Source: CAIUGU01 sp963819685 (GTDB lineage: Bacteria; Pseudomonadota; Gammaproteobacteria; Steroidobacterales; Steroidobacteraceae). From it: a stretch of 64,000 bases of DNA. Below the pieces are notes generated by a model. It ran no database searches and was not told the origin of the DNA. It saw only the letters and a list, made by a program, of their open reading frames with translations. The stretch lies in contig CAWFXI010000011.1 of the NCBI GenBank assembly GCA_963819685.1, forward strand, positions 420,168 to 484,167, given 5' to 3'. Positions within the stretch are counted from its first letter, which is position 1. The number at the start of each line of letters is the position of its first letter. Made by a program: the position numbers and the translations under genes. This document shows positions 46,094-55,444 of the stretch, piece by piece.

Positions 46094-47236
46094 ATGACGG
46101 AACCAGTCCAGCTCCCGACGGGGCGCCCACGAACGCTTGCCGAAGCCAGGCAGTGGATGCATCAGAAACTCATCGCGCGTGCGCATCCTCTGTCCCTGCT
46201 GGACCCTGTCGAGGCGGCCCCCCTGATCGATCAACTCAAGGGCCTCGATGGCGACAGCTGGGTGGACGTCTGGGGCGCAGCCGGTGATCGCACAGCCGAG
46301 CTCGCAAAGGCTGCCGAAGCCCGCGGCGATGCGCAGCTTGCATCCACCCTGTTCATGCGCGCTCACGGCTATTACTTCTTCGGTCGCTTCCCCTGCCCCA
46401 ATCATCCCCGCAAGCTGGTATGCGCACGCCGGGAACGTGAGACCTATCTGGATGCGGCGCGCTTCTTCAGGATCGGCATCGAGCGAATAGAAGTACCCTT
46501 CAACGGCCGTGCAGAGGAAGGCCGTGTCATCCCGATTCTCGTGCGTCGGCCACCAGGCGTTGTGCGCCCGCCCGTCGTCGTGATGTGGGGTGGTGTCGAC
46601 GCGTGGAAAGAACAGATGACCGATGCCAGCAACGCGTTACTTGCGGCCGGCATAGCCACGGTCGCGATGGACAATGTCGGGACCGGCGAATCACCAATCG
46701 TCGGTTCCATTGACGGTGAACGCCAGTTCCTGCCTGTCTTCGACTGGATCGCCGCGCAGAAGGATTTGGCTGGTGAAAAGGTCGGTTGCCTCGGGCGTTC
46801 CTTCGGCGGCTACTGGGCCACAAAACTCGCGCACCTGTATCCCGAGCGCATCGCGGGCGCCGTCAGCTGGGGTGGCGGCGCGCATCACATGTTCCAGAAG
46901 GACTGGGTCGAAGCCTCGCGGTACCCGGACAGCTACCTGATGGAACTCGTGGAAACCCGTAGCAGAATGCTGGGCGCGAAGAACGACGCCGAGTACATCG
47001 CATTCTTCCAGAAACTCTCGCTCGTCGATCAAGGCGTTCTGGACCGGCCCTGCGCACCCTTGCTGCTCGTCAATGGCAAGTTCGACAAGCAGTGCCCCGT
47101 GGAAGACATCTTCCTGCTGCTCGATCACGGCAGTCCGAAGTCCGTGCGACTGTTTCCCGGCGGGCACATGGGACACACACCCCGTACTGTGCCAACCATC
47201 GTCGAATGGCTCAAGGGTCGGGTACAGGCACAATGA
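46094..47236 (+). CDS. Alpha/beta hydrolase, DHPON-hydrolase/FrsA-like
   Basis: 380-residue serine hydrolase of the DUF1100-like group that includes 2,6-dihydroxypseudooxynicotine hydrolase, a C-C bond hydrolase. ATG 46094 (MTEPVQLPTGRPRT). A helical N-terminal cap (about 1-130) precedes the core with PPVVVMWGGVDAW (oxyanion region), nucleophile GRSFGGYW, Asp in NGKFDKQCPVED and His in GGHMGHTP. No signal peptide, so it is cytoplasmic. Its stop overlaps the LigA-like start (ATGA). In this setting it could cleave a ring-opened or acylated product. Confidence 0.88.
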   Translation: MTEPVQLPTGRPRTLAEARQWMHQKLIARAHPLSLLDPVEAAPLIDQLKGLDGDSWVDVWGAAGDRTAELAKAAEARGDAQLASTLFMRAHGYYFFGRFPCPNHPRKLVCARRERETYLDAARFFRIGIERIEVPFNGRAEEGRVIPILVRRPPGVVRPPVVVMWGGVDAWKEQMTDASNALLAAGIATVAMDNVGTGESPIVGSIDGERQFLPVFDWIAAQKDLAGEKVGCLGRSFGGYWATKLAHLYPERIAGAVSWGGGAHHMFQKDWVEASRYPDSYLMELVETRSRMLGAKNDAEYIAFFQKLSLVDQGVLDRPCAPLLLVNGKFDKQCPVEDIFLLLDHGSPKSVRLFPGGHMGHTPRTVPTIVEWLKGRVQAQ

Positions 47237-47559
47237 ACGAAAGTCCGAAAAAGCGCTTCAACGGCAGGAACTGGCAACTCGGCATGCCCGATGCTACGGC
47301 GTACTTGATCGACCGCATCCTGTTCGACGTGCAGCACAAGCGTCCCGACTTCGATCGCTTCGTAGCCGACCGCGGCGCGTATATGGCCGAGATCCCGCTG
47401 GCGCCAGCGATCAAGCAGGCTCTGCACGACAACGACTTCGGACAGATGTATCTCGCAGGTGCCAATCCTTACCTGATCCGGGCTCACTGCCTGGCGCTGC
47501 AGGTCAGCGAAGCGGATTTCCTCGAGTCCCTGCGTGCAGTGGGTAGCGATCATGGCTGA
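47233..47559 (+). CDS. LigA-like (protocatechuate 4,5-dioxygenase alpha) subunit
   Basis: 108-residue small subunit. The LigA-domain pattern is seen in ALHDNDFGQMYLAGANPYLI and HCLALQVSEADFLESL; the N-terminal part (MNESPKKRFNGRNWQLGMPD) covers the active-site cleft in the SYK-6 enzyme. The start overlaps the hydrolase stop by 4 nt and its stop overlaps ligB-like start by 8 nt, so the three are translationally coupled. It is separate from the beta subunit, unlike fused gallate dioxygenases. Confidence 0.88.
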   Translation: MNESPKKRFNGRNWQLGMPDATAYLIDRILFDVQHKRPDFDRFVADRGAYMAEIPLAPAIKQALHDNDFGQMYLAGANPYLIRAHCLALQVSEADFLESLRAVGSDHG

Positions 47560-48403
47560 AATCACCGGCGTTTTCGCCGCCACTCACACGCCCGTCATGC
47601 TGAACTTTCCGGAGGCAGTGTCGGCGGACGAGCTTGAAGCCGTCTATGCCAGTTTCCGGGAACTCGGGCGACGGATTGCCGCGGCCAGACCGCAAGCCAT
47701 CGTGATCGCTTCCGATGATCATCTGCACAACTTCTTTCTGAATAACCTGCCCGCCTTCTGTATTGGTGCGGCCGACGACTACGAGACTCCCATCGAACCC
47801 TGGCTCAAGGCCAGGCGTCGTCGACTGCCGGGCAACGCGGCACTGGGAGCACACCTGATCGGCGAGGCGTACGTTGCCGGCTTCGATCCGGCGCTGTCCA
47901 TGGAACTGATTCTGGACCACGGCACGCTGACTCCCCTCGAACTGGCCGGCGTTCCCGCCGATATTCCCGTGGTGCCGCTGCTCATCAATTGTGTGCAGCC
48001 GCCGCTACCGACAATGCAGCGCTGCCTGCAGTGGGGGCGCTTCCTCAGCGAAGCCCTGGGCAGCTTTCAGGGTGTCGAGCGGGTCTGCGTACTCGGAACC
48101 GGAGGCCTCAGTCATGACGTGGGCACGCCGCGCATGGGCATGGTCAACGAAGCCTTTGACAGGGAGTTCCTGCGCCTGCTCTCTTCTGGCAGCGATGAGG
48201 AACTCGTGCGCTTTTCTACCGACCATGTCAATTCGGCAGGCAATGGCACCGAGGAAATCCGCATGTGGCTCATGGCGCGGGGAGCGGCAGGGCCAGACGC
48301 AACGTTTGATGCGTTTTTCTACAAGCCGCTCTCGACCTGGTACGCCGGTATCGGGTTGGCAGAATGGCGGCTAGCGCAAGTCCTGATCGCATCAAGGAGT
48401 TGA
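47552..48403 (+). CDS. LigB-like extradiol ring-cleavage dioxygenase catalytic subunit
   Basis: 283-residue non-haem Fe(II) class III extradiol dioxygenase. ATG 47552 (MAEITGVFAATHTPVM) places a histidine at position 12, as in LigB where His12 is an iron ligand; a second His is in SDDHLHNFF (57/59), a catalytic-type His in TGGLSHDVG, and a Glu in NGTEEIRMW. These match PF02900. It opens catecholic rings between or beside hydroxyls; the substrate (protocatechuate, gallate or another catechol) cannot be told. Four bases after its stop starts the amidohydrolase. Confidence 0.92.
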   Translation: MAEITGVFAATHTPVMLNFPEAVSADELEAVYASFRELGRRIAAARPQAIVIASDDHLHNFFLNNLPAFCIGAADDYETPIEPWLKARRRRLPGNAALGAHLIGEAYVAGFDPALSMELILDHGTLTPLELAGVPADIPVVPLLINCVQPPLPTMQRCLQWGRFLSEALGSFQGVERVCVLGTGGLSHDVGTPRMGMVNEAFDREFLRLLSSGSDEELVRFSTDHVNSAGNGTEEIRMWLMARGAAGPDATFDAFFYKPLSTWYAGIGLAEWRLAQVLIASRS

Positions 48404-48405
48404 CC

Positions 48406-49467
48406 ATGCAGAGTGCGCAAGCAGGCTCAGAGTGCCGTGGAATTCCTTCAGTACCCAGACGTGCGCTACTGACAGGATTGGTTGCGGCTGCTGCCACGCT
48501 GACGTTACCGCGAACTCTGTGGGCCGGTGCTCCTGCTGCAGCCGCAGCAGCCATCGACGTCCACCATCATGTGTTCCCGCCGGCTTTCATGGCCGTTGCC
48601 CGCGCCAACTCCGTGAGCCCGGCTGTCATCGAGCAGTGGACACTGGCCCGCACACTGGACGAAATGGATCGCAACGGCATTGCCACTGCGATCGCGTCGA
48701 TCACTCAACCGGGAGTCTGGTACGGACAGGTTGAACAGGCGCGCACGCTTTCGCGGCAGTGCAACGAATACATGGCGCAGCTTGCGTCTGATTATCCGGG
48801 ACGATTCGGCTTCTTCGCATCCGTGCCATTGCCCGACACTGACGGCAGCCTGCGCGAAATCGCTTATGCACTCGATGATCTCCATGCCGACGGTATCGGG
48901 TTGATCACGAGTTACGGCGACAAGTGGCCCGGTGACCCGATGTATGCACCGGTATTCGAAGAACTGAACCGGCGTAAGGCCGTCGTCTATTTTCATCCAA
49001 CCGGTGCAGACTGCTGCCGCGGTCTGATGCCCTCCGTGACACCGAACATCATCGAGTATCCGCACGACACTGCCCGTGCAATCACCAGCCTGCTGTTCAC
49101 GGGCAGTTTGCTCAAATACCGCGATATCCGCTTCCTGTTTTCCCATGCCGGCGGAACGCTGCCGGTGCTTGCCGGGCGCATAGCGCAGCTGGCTACGCCA
49201 AGAGACAAGGCTGAGAAAATGCCGCAGGGCCTCAACTTCGAGCTGGCGCGGCTGTACTACGAAATGGCCAATTCAGCCAACCGCTCCGCGATGGATGCGC
49301 TCAAGGATATCGTGCCGCTGACGCAGGTCATGCTGGGAAGCGATTACCCCTACGTTCCAGTTGGCGTGACCAACGACGGACTCAACAGCCTTGGCCTGTC
49401 CCCCGCCGAGCTCAAGGGTATCCGCCGCGACAATGCGCTCGCACTGCTGCCAAGGTTCAGGGCGTAG
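48406..49467 (+). CDS. Exported amidohydrolase-2 (PDC hydrolase/ACMSD-like), copy 1
   Basis: 353-residue metal-dependent TIM-barrel hydrolase/decarboxylase. ATG 48406 with AAGGAG upstream. A Tat/Sec-like leader PRRALLTGLVAAAATLTL is followed by the HxH motif AIDVHHHVFP, then VVYFHPTG, FLFSHAGGTLP and MLGSDYPY, the ligands of PF04909. In protocatechuate 4,5-cleavage the cytoplasmic PDC hydrolase LigI belongs to this superfamily, but this one seems exported. It ends the hydrolase-LigAB operon. It is clearly related to the product at 51855-52922. Confidence 0.9.
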   Translation: MQSAQAGSECRGIPSVPRRALLTGLVAAAATLTLPRTLWAGAPAAAAAAIDVHHHVFPPAFMAVARANSVSPAVIEQWTLARTLDEMDRNGIATAIASITQPGVWYGQVEQARTLSRQCNEYMAQLASDYPGRFGFFASVPLPDTDGSLREIAYALDDLHADGIGLITSYGDKWPGDPMYAPVFEELNRRKAVVYFHPTGADCCRGLMPSVTPNIIEYPHDTARAITSLLFTGSLLKYRDIRFLFSHAGGTLPVLAGRIAQLATPRDKAEKMPQGLNFELARLYYEMANSANRSAMDALKDIVPLTQVMLGSDYPYVPVGVTNDGLNSLGLSPAELKGIRRDNALALLPRFRA

Positions 49468-49644
49468 CCGTTAACCGGCCCTCTCAGGGCCCCGACGGGC
49501 AATGAAGAGGCGGTAGCAAAGACCGCCGGCCGCGCGCTGCCGGGCTGGCTTCTGTGCCAAGGCGCGCTTATCCTTCCTCACCTCATTACTTTCTCTGCTG
49601 TAACTAAATAACTCAAACTGGTGATTGAGAAGGGGTAATCGCGC

Positions 49645-51766
49645 ATGGACGTTTCCAGGCATTCTGTCGTGCTGTTCGCTATCGCCGCCTCCGGAGCAGC
49701 GTTGGCACAAGCACCGGGCCCGACTTACACGGCGGCACAGGCCGAGCGAGGCAGGGCAGCATATGAAGTCAATTGCTCGCTCTGCCATGGTCGAAACCTG
49801 GATGACGGCGAGTTCGGACCGGCGCTGACAGGCGGCCGCTTCCGGGACGGTTGGGTCGGCAAGACCGCACTCGAGCTGTACGACTACACGTCGCGCGCGA
49901 TGCCCTCTGCTGCCCCGAATTCGCTGGGCGGCCCCACTTATGCGGCAATCCTTGCCTACATTCTGCAAGCCAACGAAATTGCGCCGGGAACCCAGGAATT
50001 CACGACGGATTCGGCCACGCTGCAACTCGCGAAGATGCCCTGGAGCCTCAGCCCTCAAGGTCAGCTTCGTGCAGGGAGCTCCAGGCGGCGGGCTGGCGAG
50101 GGACGTGGTGCTGCCGCGATGGCCCTCACCGCCCAGCCCTTTGCTCAAGGTCACCCCAGTGACGGACGCGCTGCTTGCGAATCCGCCTGCGGGATCCTGG
50201 CTCACATGGCGACGGACGCTGGACGACGTCGGCTTCAGCCCGCTCAAGCAGATCACGAAAGCCAACGTGAAGGACCTGCGCCTTTCATGGTCGCTGACGT
50301 TGCCGCCAGGCATGAATGAAGCGACGCCACTGGTCCACGACGGCATTCTGTTCGTACACAGCTTCAGCGATCACGTCCAGGCGCTGAACGCGAAGACGGG
50401 CGAAGAATTGTGGCACTACACACGTGCGCTGCCGGAAGGTGCGATACCGGGGATCAAGCGCAACATTTCGCTGTATGGTGACAAGGTCTATCTGGCGACC
50501 TCCGACGTGCATGTCGTGGCCCTCGACATGCGCACCGGCAAGCCGGTATGGGACGAGCCCATTGGTGAGGCGAAAGACGGTTGGCGTATCAGTGGCGGCC
50601 CCCTCGTCGTCAAGGGAAAGGTCATGCAGGGCGTCGCCGGCCGAGGTCCCGGTGGTGCCTACCTGCAGGCGCTGGACTCCGAAACGGGCAAGCAAGCCTG
50701 GCGGTTCTACAGCATTGCCCGCCCGGATGAGCCTGGTGGCAACAGCTGGAATGACCTGCCTCTCGAGAAGCGCAACGGCGGTTCGATCTGGACTGCCAGC
50801 AGCTACGATCCGGAACTGAATCTCGTGTTCTTCGGCCCAGCTCCAACATACGACACGGGGCCGCTCGCGAAGCTGAGCAAGACCAAGGGCATCACGAACG
50901 ACGCGCTCTACACGAACGCAACGATTGCGCTCAACCCCGACACTGGCAAGCGAGTGTGGCACTTCCAGCATGTGGCCAACGATCAGTGGGACTATGACTG
51001 GGCCTTTGAGCGGCAGATTGTCCGTATGCCCGTGAACGGCCAGATGAAGAAGGTTGTCGTCACGGGTGGCAAGCAGGCCGTATTCGACGTGCTCGAAGCC
51101 GACACCGGCAAGTACGTGTCGTCGTTCGATCTCGGCGTGCAGGACATCATCAAGTCGATCGACCCGAAGACCGGCAAGAAGACGATGGATCCGACAAAGT
51201 ATCCGGGTGACGGCCAGAAGAAGACGATGTGCCCACACGCCGGCGGTGCAAAGAACTGGATTCCGGGTTCGATCAACCCGGAAACCGGAATCCTGTATGA
51301 AGCGATCGTCGAGTCGTGCATGGACATGACGCCGGTCGCGCCAGGCGAGCGCGGTTCCTTGACCACAGGCATACGCTGGTCCATCCGGCCGCGACCTGAC
51401 ACCGATGGGCGCTATGGCAGGCTGCAAGCGGTCAACCTCCAGACGGGCAAGACGTTGTGGACGGCCCGTCAGCGCGCACCGCTCACCAGCGGCACGCTGG
51501 CGACAGCGGGTGGCGTGGTGTTCCAGGGCGCACTTGATCGCGCGATCACTGCTTACGATGATGCTTCCGGTCAGGAGCTGTGGAAGGCCCGCCTTACGGA
51601 TGTGCCGAACTCGGCGCCGATCTCCTACGAGATCGATGGCAAGCAGTACATTGCCGTGGTCGTGGGCAATGGGGGTGGCCACGCCTCCACCTATGCGGTC
51701 CTGGTACCGGAAATCTCGCTGCCGGCTGCACGCAGCTCATCGATCTGGGTATTCGAACTGCCCTGA
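49645..51766 (+). CDS. Cytochrome c-PQQ dehydrogenase fusion, one frameshift
   Basis: Periplasmic quinoprotein. ATG 49645 starts a signal peptide (AIAASGAALAQA). A class I cytochrome c domain with CSLCHG (about residue 48) and axial Met in SRAMPSAAPN comes first. The PQQ beta-propeller follows (about 170-700) with NDQWDYDWAFE, where Asp is the catalytic-base type, and W-motif repeats such as DSETGKQAWRFY and NLQTGKTLWTA. The frame breaks near 50050. Usual quinohaemoproteins carry the cytochrome at the C-terminus; here it is N-terminal. It would oxidise an alcohol or aldehyde and pass electrons to the respiratory chain. Confidence 0.9.
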
Positions 51767-51854
51767 TCGGATCGTTCAGGACTTCTCAATGGGTGTGGGC
51801 GAACGGTGCCGTTATCGCATCGCCGATACCCGATGTGGTCACAGATCCTCTTGC

Positions 51855-52922
51855 TCATCGCTTGAGCAGTGCCAGTGCATGGTCGCGCTCGATACCCCGA
51901 ATTTCCAGCGGAGTGAACACACGGGATTCCGCAAGGCCATTGACGTGATCAAGCGACGTCCGGAAGGGATAGTCCGTCCCAAAGAGAATGTGCGACGTCG
52001 GGATGACGGACTTCAGTGCAGTGAGCGCCACGGAGTTGGATGACTGAGCGATGTCATAGTAGAAATTCCGCGCATGGGCGCGAAACCCGGCGGGCACGCT
52101 CTGCGGATACGGAGGCGTTCTTGACCAGACATCGAACCGCTCGATCAGAAAGGGCATCGTGCCGCCAGCGTGGCTGAAGATCAGCCGTACGTCGGGATAG
52201 CGGGCCGCACTGCCGCTGAACACGAACCGCGCGATGGCTCGCGTTGTGTCGGTACCGAACTCGATTGTCGCGTCGTTGAGCCCCGGCACGAGATTGCGGC
52301 AGCAGTTGGCTGCGACCGGATGCGTATAGACCAATGCCTTGCGGCGATTGAGTTCGGCAAAGACAACGTCAAACGCAGGATCGCCCAGCCATTTGTCGCC
52401 GTAGCTCGTGAACAGGCAGATTCCATCGGCCTTCAGCACGTCAAGGCCATACTCGAGTTCCTTCAGGCTGCCTTCGATATCCGGCAAGGGCAGCACCACG
52501 AACACGCCAAAGCGTCCGGGATGATCGCCGCGCAACTGGGCTGCGTACTCGTTGCAGGCCCTCGCAAGCGGCCTTGCGACCGCAGGATCGGCAAACCACA
52601 AGCCCGGCGATGTGATCGACGTGATGGCCTTTTCAACGCCTGCCCGGTCCATATCCTCGAGATGACGGGCAATGGTCCAGTTCGCCAACGGCGGCAGAAT
52701 GACTCCCTCGGGTGTCAGGCGGCGGATCCAGTCAGGGGGCGCGATGTGCGAGTGAATGTCGATTCGATGCGGTCGTGTGTCCGCCGCAGCAACTGGCCTG
52801 CCAACAATTCGGTTCAATGAGCCGATACCAACGGCAGCAAGGCCCAGTACGACAGTACGACGTTTGCTGTCCACCCTAACCCCGCTCTTTCCTGTTCGAA
52901 TGCTCAGCAGAATGAGATTCAC
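51855..52922 (-). CDS. Exported amidohydrolase-2, copy 2
   Basis: 355 residues, closely parallel to the protein at 48406: Tat-like leader SKRRTVVLGLAAVGIG, HxH in RIDIHSHIAPPDW, VYTHPVAANCC, LIFSHAGGTMPF and LFGTDYPF. Shared middle segments include ADGICLFTSYGDKWLGDP. An upstream start (52922) gives a long leader; ATG/GTG nearer the Arg pair is possible. Metal ligands are intact, so an active decarboxylase or hydrolase is expected. It is convergent with the PQQ gene and is followed upstream by a DLTGMW gene on the same strand. Confidence 0.88.
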   Translation of the reverse strand: MNLILLSIRTGKSGVRVDSKRRTVVLGLAAVGIGSLNRIVGRPVAAADTRPHRIDIHSHIAPPDWIRRLTPEGVILPPLANWTIARHLEDMDRAGVEKAITSITSPGLWFADPAVARPLARACNEYAAQLRGDHPGRFGVFVVLPLPDIEGSLKELEYGLDVLKADGICLFTSYGDKWLGDPAFDVVFAELNRRKALVYTHPVAANCCRNLVPGLNDATIEFGTDTTRAIARFVFSGSAARYPDVRLIFSHAGGTMPFLIERFDVWSRTPPYPQSVPAGFRAHARNFYYDIAQSSNSVALTALKSVIPTSHILFGTDYPFRTSLDHVNGLAESRVFTPLEIRGIERDHALALLKR

Positions 52923-52958
52923 TGCTCACGCTGCGACCCGTGGCCAAGACAAACGGGC

Positions 52959-53810
52959 TTACGGCCGCGCGCGCTCAATCATTTCCTTGAGCTTTCGTTC
53001 GTACTCCGGATACATGACTTCAGCCCCGCCGCGCACCGCTTCGAGCGGCAGCCCCAGCTTGGCTCTGAACTCCTCGAGCAACGGGTTGGTGCCGGGCAAC
53101 CAGTGCCCGACAAAGCCCTGGGGTCGGTCGATCTCTACCCTCGCAGAGCAGGGATAGGGACCGTGCTGGTAGCCCGGATCCTGCACATAGTTGACACTGC
53201 GGACGAACGGCTCCTCCAGGTAGACCGGATCATCGATGATGCTGACGATCGTGATGAGGTTATCGTGCCGCATCCAGTACTCCGCAAGGCGGCCTTTTTC
53301 GCTTCGAGGTGCGCCGTTGCGGCGTAACCAGCCTTCCTTGAGATGGGTCGTCTTCACGACCAACATGTCGCCAACCCATTTCCCGGTGCTGAAGCCCATC
53401 CAGGTGTGAGGCGCATAGGCAGAGGGGTGTTCGCGTCCGTCCAGCCAGATTACGCGATGCGGAATCATCCATTGCAGGGTCTGGTGCAACGCAATCATCT
53501 GTTGTGAAGGCTCGTCGACGTCGCTCCAGACACGCATGGCAGCGGGTCCGAAAATCGCGTAATCAATGGGATGGGGTTCGCATTGGTGCTCCGGTACGGT
53601 CCATTTCTGGTCACTCCAGGTTTCCGCGCGAAGACGGCCGGCCTCGTTCAAGGGCAGCGCGGTGTAGTCGCCGTATTCTGCTTCACCGATCGGCCCGTCC
53701 ATATGGATCTGCTGGGTCCACATGCCAGTCAGATCGACTTGCGCCTGCAGAACGGCACCCGGAAACAGAAGTGATGCAGCCAGACACTGGCAGAATCCCG
53801 CCGTATTCAT
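52959..53810 (-). CDS. Secreted DLTGMW-family protein, unknown function (paralog 2)
   Basis: 283 residues from ATG 53810, with signal peptide (LAASLLFPGAVLQAQ) and mature start VDLTGMWTQQIHMDG. By eye it is highly similar along its whole length to the product at 40123-40980, including WSDQKWTVPEHQCEPHPIDY, PHTWMGFSTGKWVGDMLVV and LKEGWLRRNGAPRSEKGRL. It lies 36 bp before the second amidohydrolase on the same strand, so the two probably share a transcript. No known domain recognised. Confidence 0.85.
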   Translation of the reverse strand: MNTAGFCQCLAASLLFPGAVLQAQVDLTGMWTQQIHMDGPIGEAEYGDYTALPLNEAGRLRAETWSDQKWTVPEHQCEPHPIDYAIFGPAAMRVWSDVDEPSQQMIALHQTLQWMIPHRVIWLDGREHPSAYAPHTWMGFSTGKWVGDMLVVKTTHLKEGWLRRNGAPRSEKGRLAEYWMRHDNLITIVSIIDDPVYLEEPFVRSVNYVQDPGYQHGPYPCSARVEIDRPQGFVGHWLPGTNPLLEEFRAKLGLPLEAVRGGAEVMYPEYERKLKEMIERARP

Positions 53811-54026
53811 TGTTACGCTCCGGATGCAGACAGCTCATGACCGCCCGCTGCATGTGAAAGATCCACTGGCAATCATGCAGAAGGCGTTTCAATACGAACC
53901 GGGTTGTCCCTGCGGTCGTTTTGGCCTTGATCTGAGATCTCAGCGAACCCACTCTGGATTTTCACCGAGGCGACCGAGCCGTTCATACTCGCGACTCGTG
54001 TGCCACATGCATGATCTGGATGTCGC

Positions 54027-54922
54027 TCAAATCTCGAGAGCCCTTAGAACCTTGTATGCGCTCTTGAATGCGTCCATGGACCCCTCAACCGGCCGCACCT
54101 GCATTTCGACGATATAGCTCTGGACCGCTGCCTGCCTGGCGCCACGCAGTACCTTCTTCCAGTCGATCACGCCCTGGCCCGGGACGAGCGCGGGCAGATA
54201 GGCGCCCGGCTCTTTCGGTTTCACGCCATCACGGATATGCAGCCAGTGGAACCGCCCGGGATTAGCGGTTAGGTAAGCGCCGGCATCGACGTCGTGTTCG
54301 ACGACGCCCGCGAGATCGAGCTGCTGCATGCAGTTTTCATCCGGAACATTGCGCAACAGCTCGTCCATCGCCAGCTTGCCGTCGTAACGGGTCCACACGG
54401 AGGCATCCGTATGAAAGCCAAGCCGCATGCCTGCGCGCCGCACGCGCTCACCGGTACGGTTCAACCAGTCGAATTGTCGCTGCCATTCATCCGCTGTCTT
54501 TGCCGTCGGGCAGGCCCGTCACGATCATGTAATTGAGCTGCAAGCCCTTGTGCCCATTCGGAAGCCGCGCCAAAACCTGCGTCGTCAAATTCGCGGGCCA
54601 TGAAGTGACTGCTCTCGCACTTAAGTCCGGCGTCAGCGATGATCATGCGGATTTGTTGCGGAGGCATATCGGTGAGCGGGCCGTAGTCTCCCCGGCGGTC
54701 ACCTTTGAAGCCATGGAACGAGGTGATCTCCATTGCCGAATAGCCCACCTCCCGCAGTTCATCGAGCGTACCGGCGAAATCACGGATGAACCAGTCACGC
54801 AGTGAATGCGTCTGGAACGCGAGTGGCGTATCGATTGCAAAGGCAGACCGGCTGAACGAGAGACCGGCAAGAGCCGCTGCGCCTGCAGTCCCAAGAAACT
54901 GCCTTCTGGAAATGGCAGACAT
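54027..54922 (-). CDS. Tat-exported sugar phosphate isomerase/epimerase (TIM barrel), two frameshifts
   Basis: Xylose isomerase-like TIM-barrel family. ATG 54922 starts MSAISRRQFLGTAGAAALAG, a twin-arginine signal, followed by LAFQTHSLRDWFIRDFAGTL and MEITSFHGFKGD. The barrel then changes frame near 54550 (GLQLNYMIVTGLPDG) and again near 54505 (KTADEWQRQFDWLNRTGERV), and continues with RLGFHTDASVW, DLAGVVEHDVDAGAYL and WLHIRDG to the end. Metal-binding His/Glu/Asp positions look kept. It is divergent from the TonB receptor across operator-like sites. Confidence 0.82.
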
Positions 54923-55045
54923 GGTCGTCCCTCGTATCGTACTCACTTACCGCCCATGGCGCGCCTGATCGTCGGCCGTGTCATGGACCGTGGATACCGC
55001 ATGGCAGCATGGATTGTGGCGATGTTTTCCGAGCTTGCTCGGCTA

Positions 55046-55059
55046 CGACAACGCTGTCA
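55046..55059. promoter_or_regulatory. LacI-family operator-like site 1
   Basis: CGACAACGCTGTCA, one mismatch from the palindrome at 55345-55358 and from the LacI/GalR pattern TGnnAnCGnTnnCA. With flanks, a 16-nt string GACAACGCTGTCAATG is an exact inverted copy of the second site. Confidence 0.55.
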
Positions 55060-55344
55060 ATGTCGACAGGGAAGCCTGTAGCGCGAGAATATCAGACTGT
55101 TTTGGCATGCGTGACGGTTTCACCAGGCACCCGTTCCTAGCGCGACGTTGCCGGAGTTGATCGCCGACTTGTTTACAGTCATCACATCAACGCTTCAGGG
55201 GGAAAGCACATATACCGAGTATTCAGGCCTGCGCTCACCCCACCTCTCCTCGTCGCAGCAGACGCGACGACAGCAGACCGACTCTTCTGTAATCGAATCG
55301 CACGATGAGGCAATAATAAAAGCAGCGTCAGGCTGGTCTGGCAT

Positions 55345-55358
55345 TGACAGCGTTGTCA
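55345..55358. promoter_or_regulatory. LacI-family operator-like site 2
   Basis: TGACAGCGTTGTCA fits TGnnAnCGnTnnCA fully and is nearly palindromic. It is inverted relative to site 1, 285 bp away, and sits 86 nt before the TonB receptor ATG. Confidence 0.6.
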
Positions 55359-55444
55359 CGTCTGCCAAAGATGAGACTCGGACTCTAATAAGACTGCGGG
55401 AATCATTGCCGATTCGCCCAAATCACTGCGCCAGGGAGACCAAT

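Larger units (their letters stand above)
54923..55444. other. Divergent regulatory region between epimerase and TonB receptor
   Basis: 522 bp without a convincing gene. It holds two LacI-type palindromes, one about 124 nt before the epimerase start and one about 87 nt before the receptor start. Both receptor and epimerase could be controlled together by a LacI-family repressor, whose gene is not in the window. Confidence 0.6.

Noticed and set aside
49477..49491. GGCCCT/AGGGCC hairpin after the amidohydrolase gene
   Set aside because: Only a 6-bp stem with no T-run; too weak to call a terminator.
50285..51682. 465-codon minus-strand open frame
   Set aside because: Antisense shadow of the PQQ dehydrogenase.
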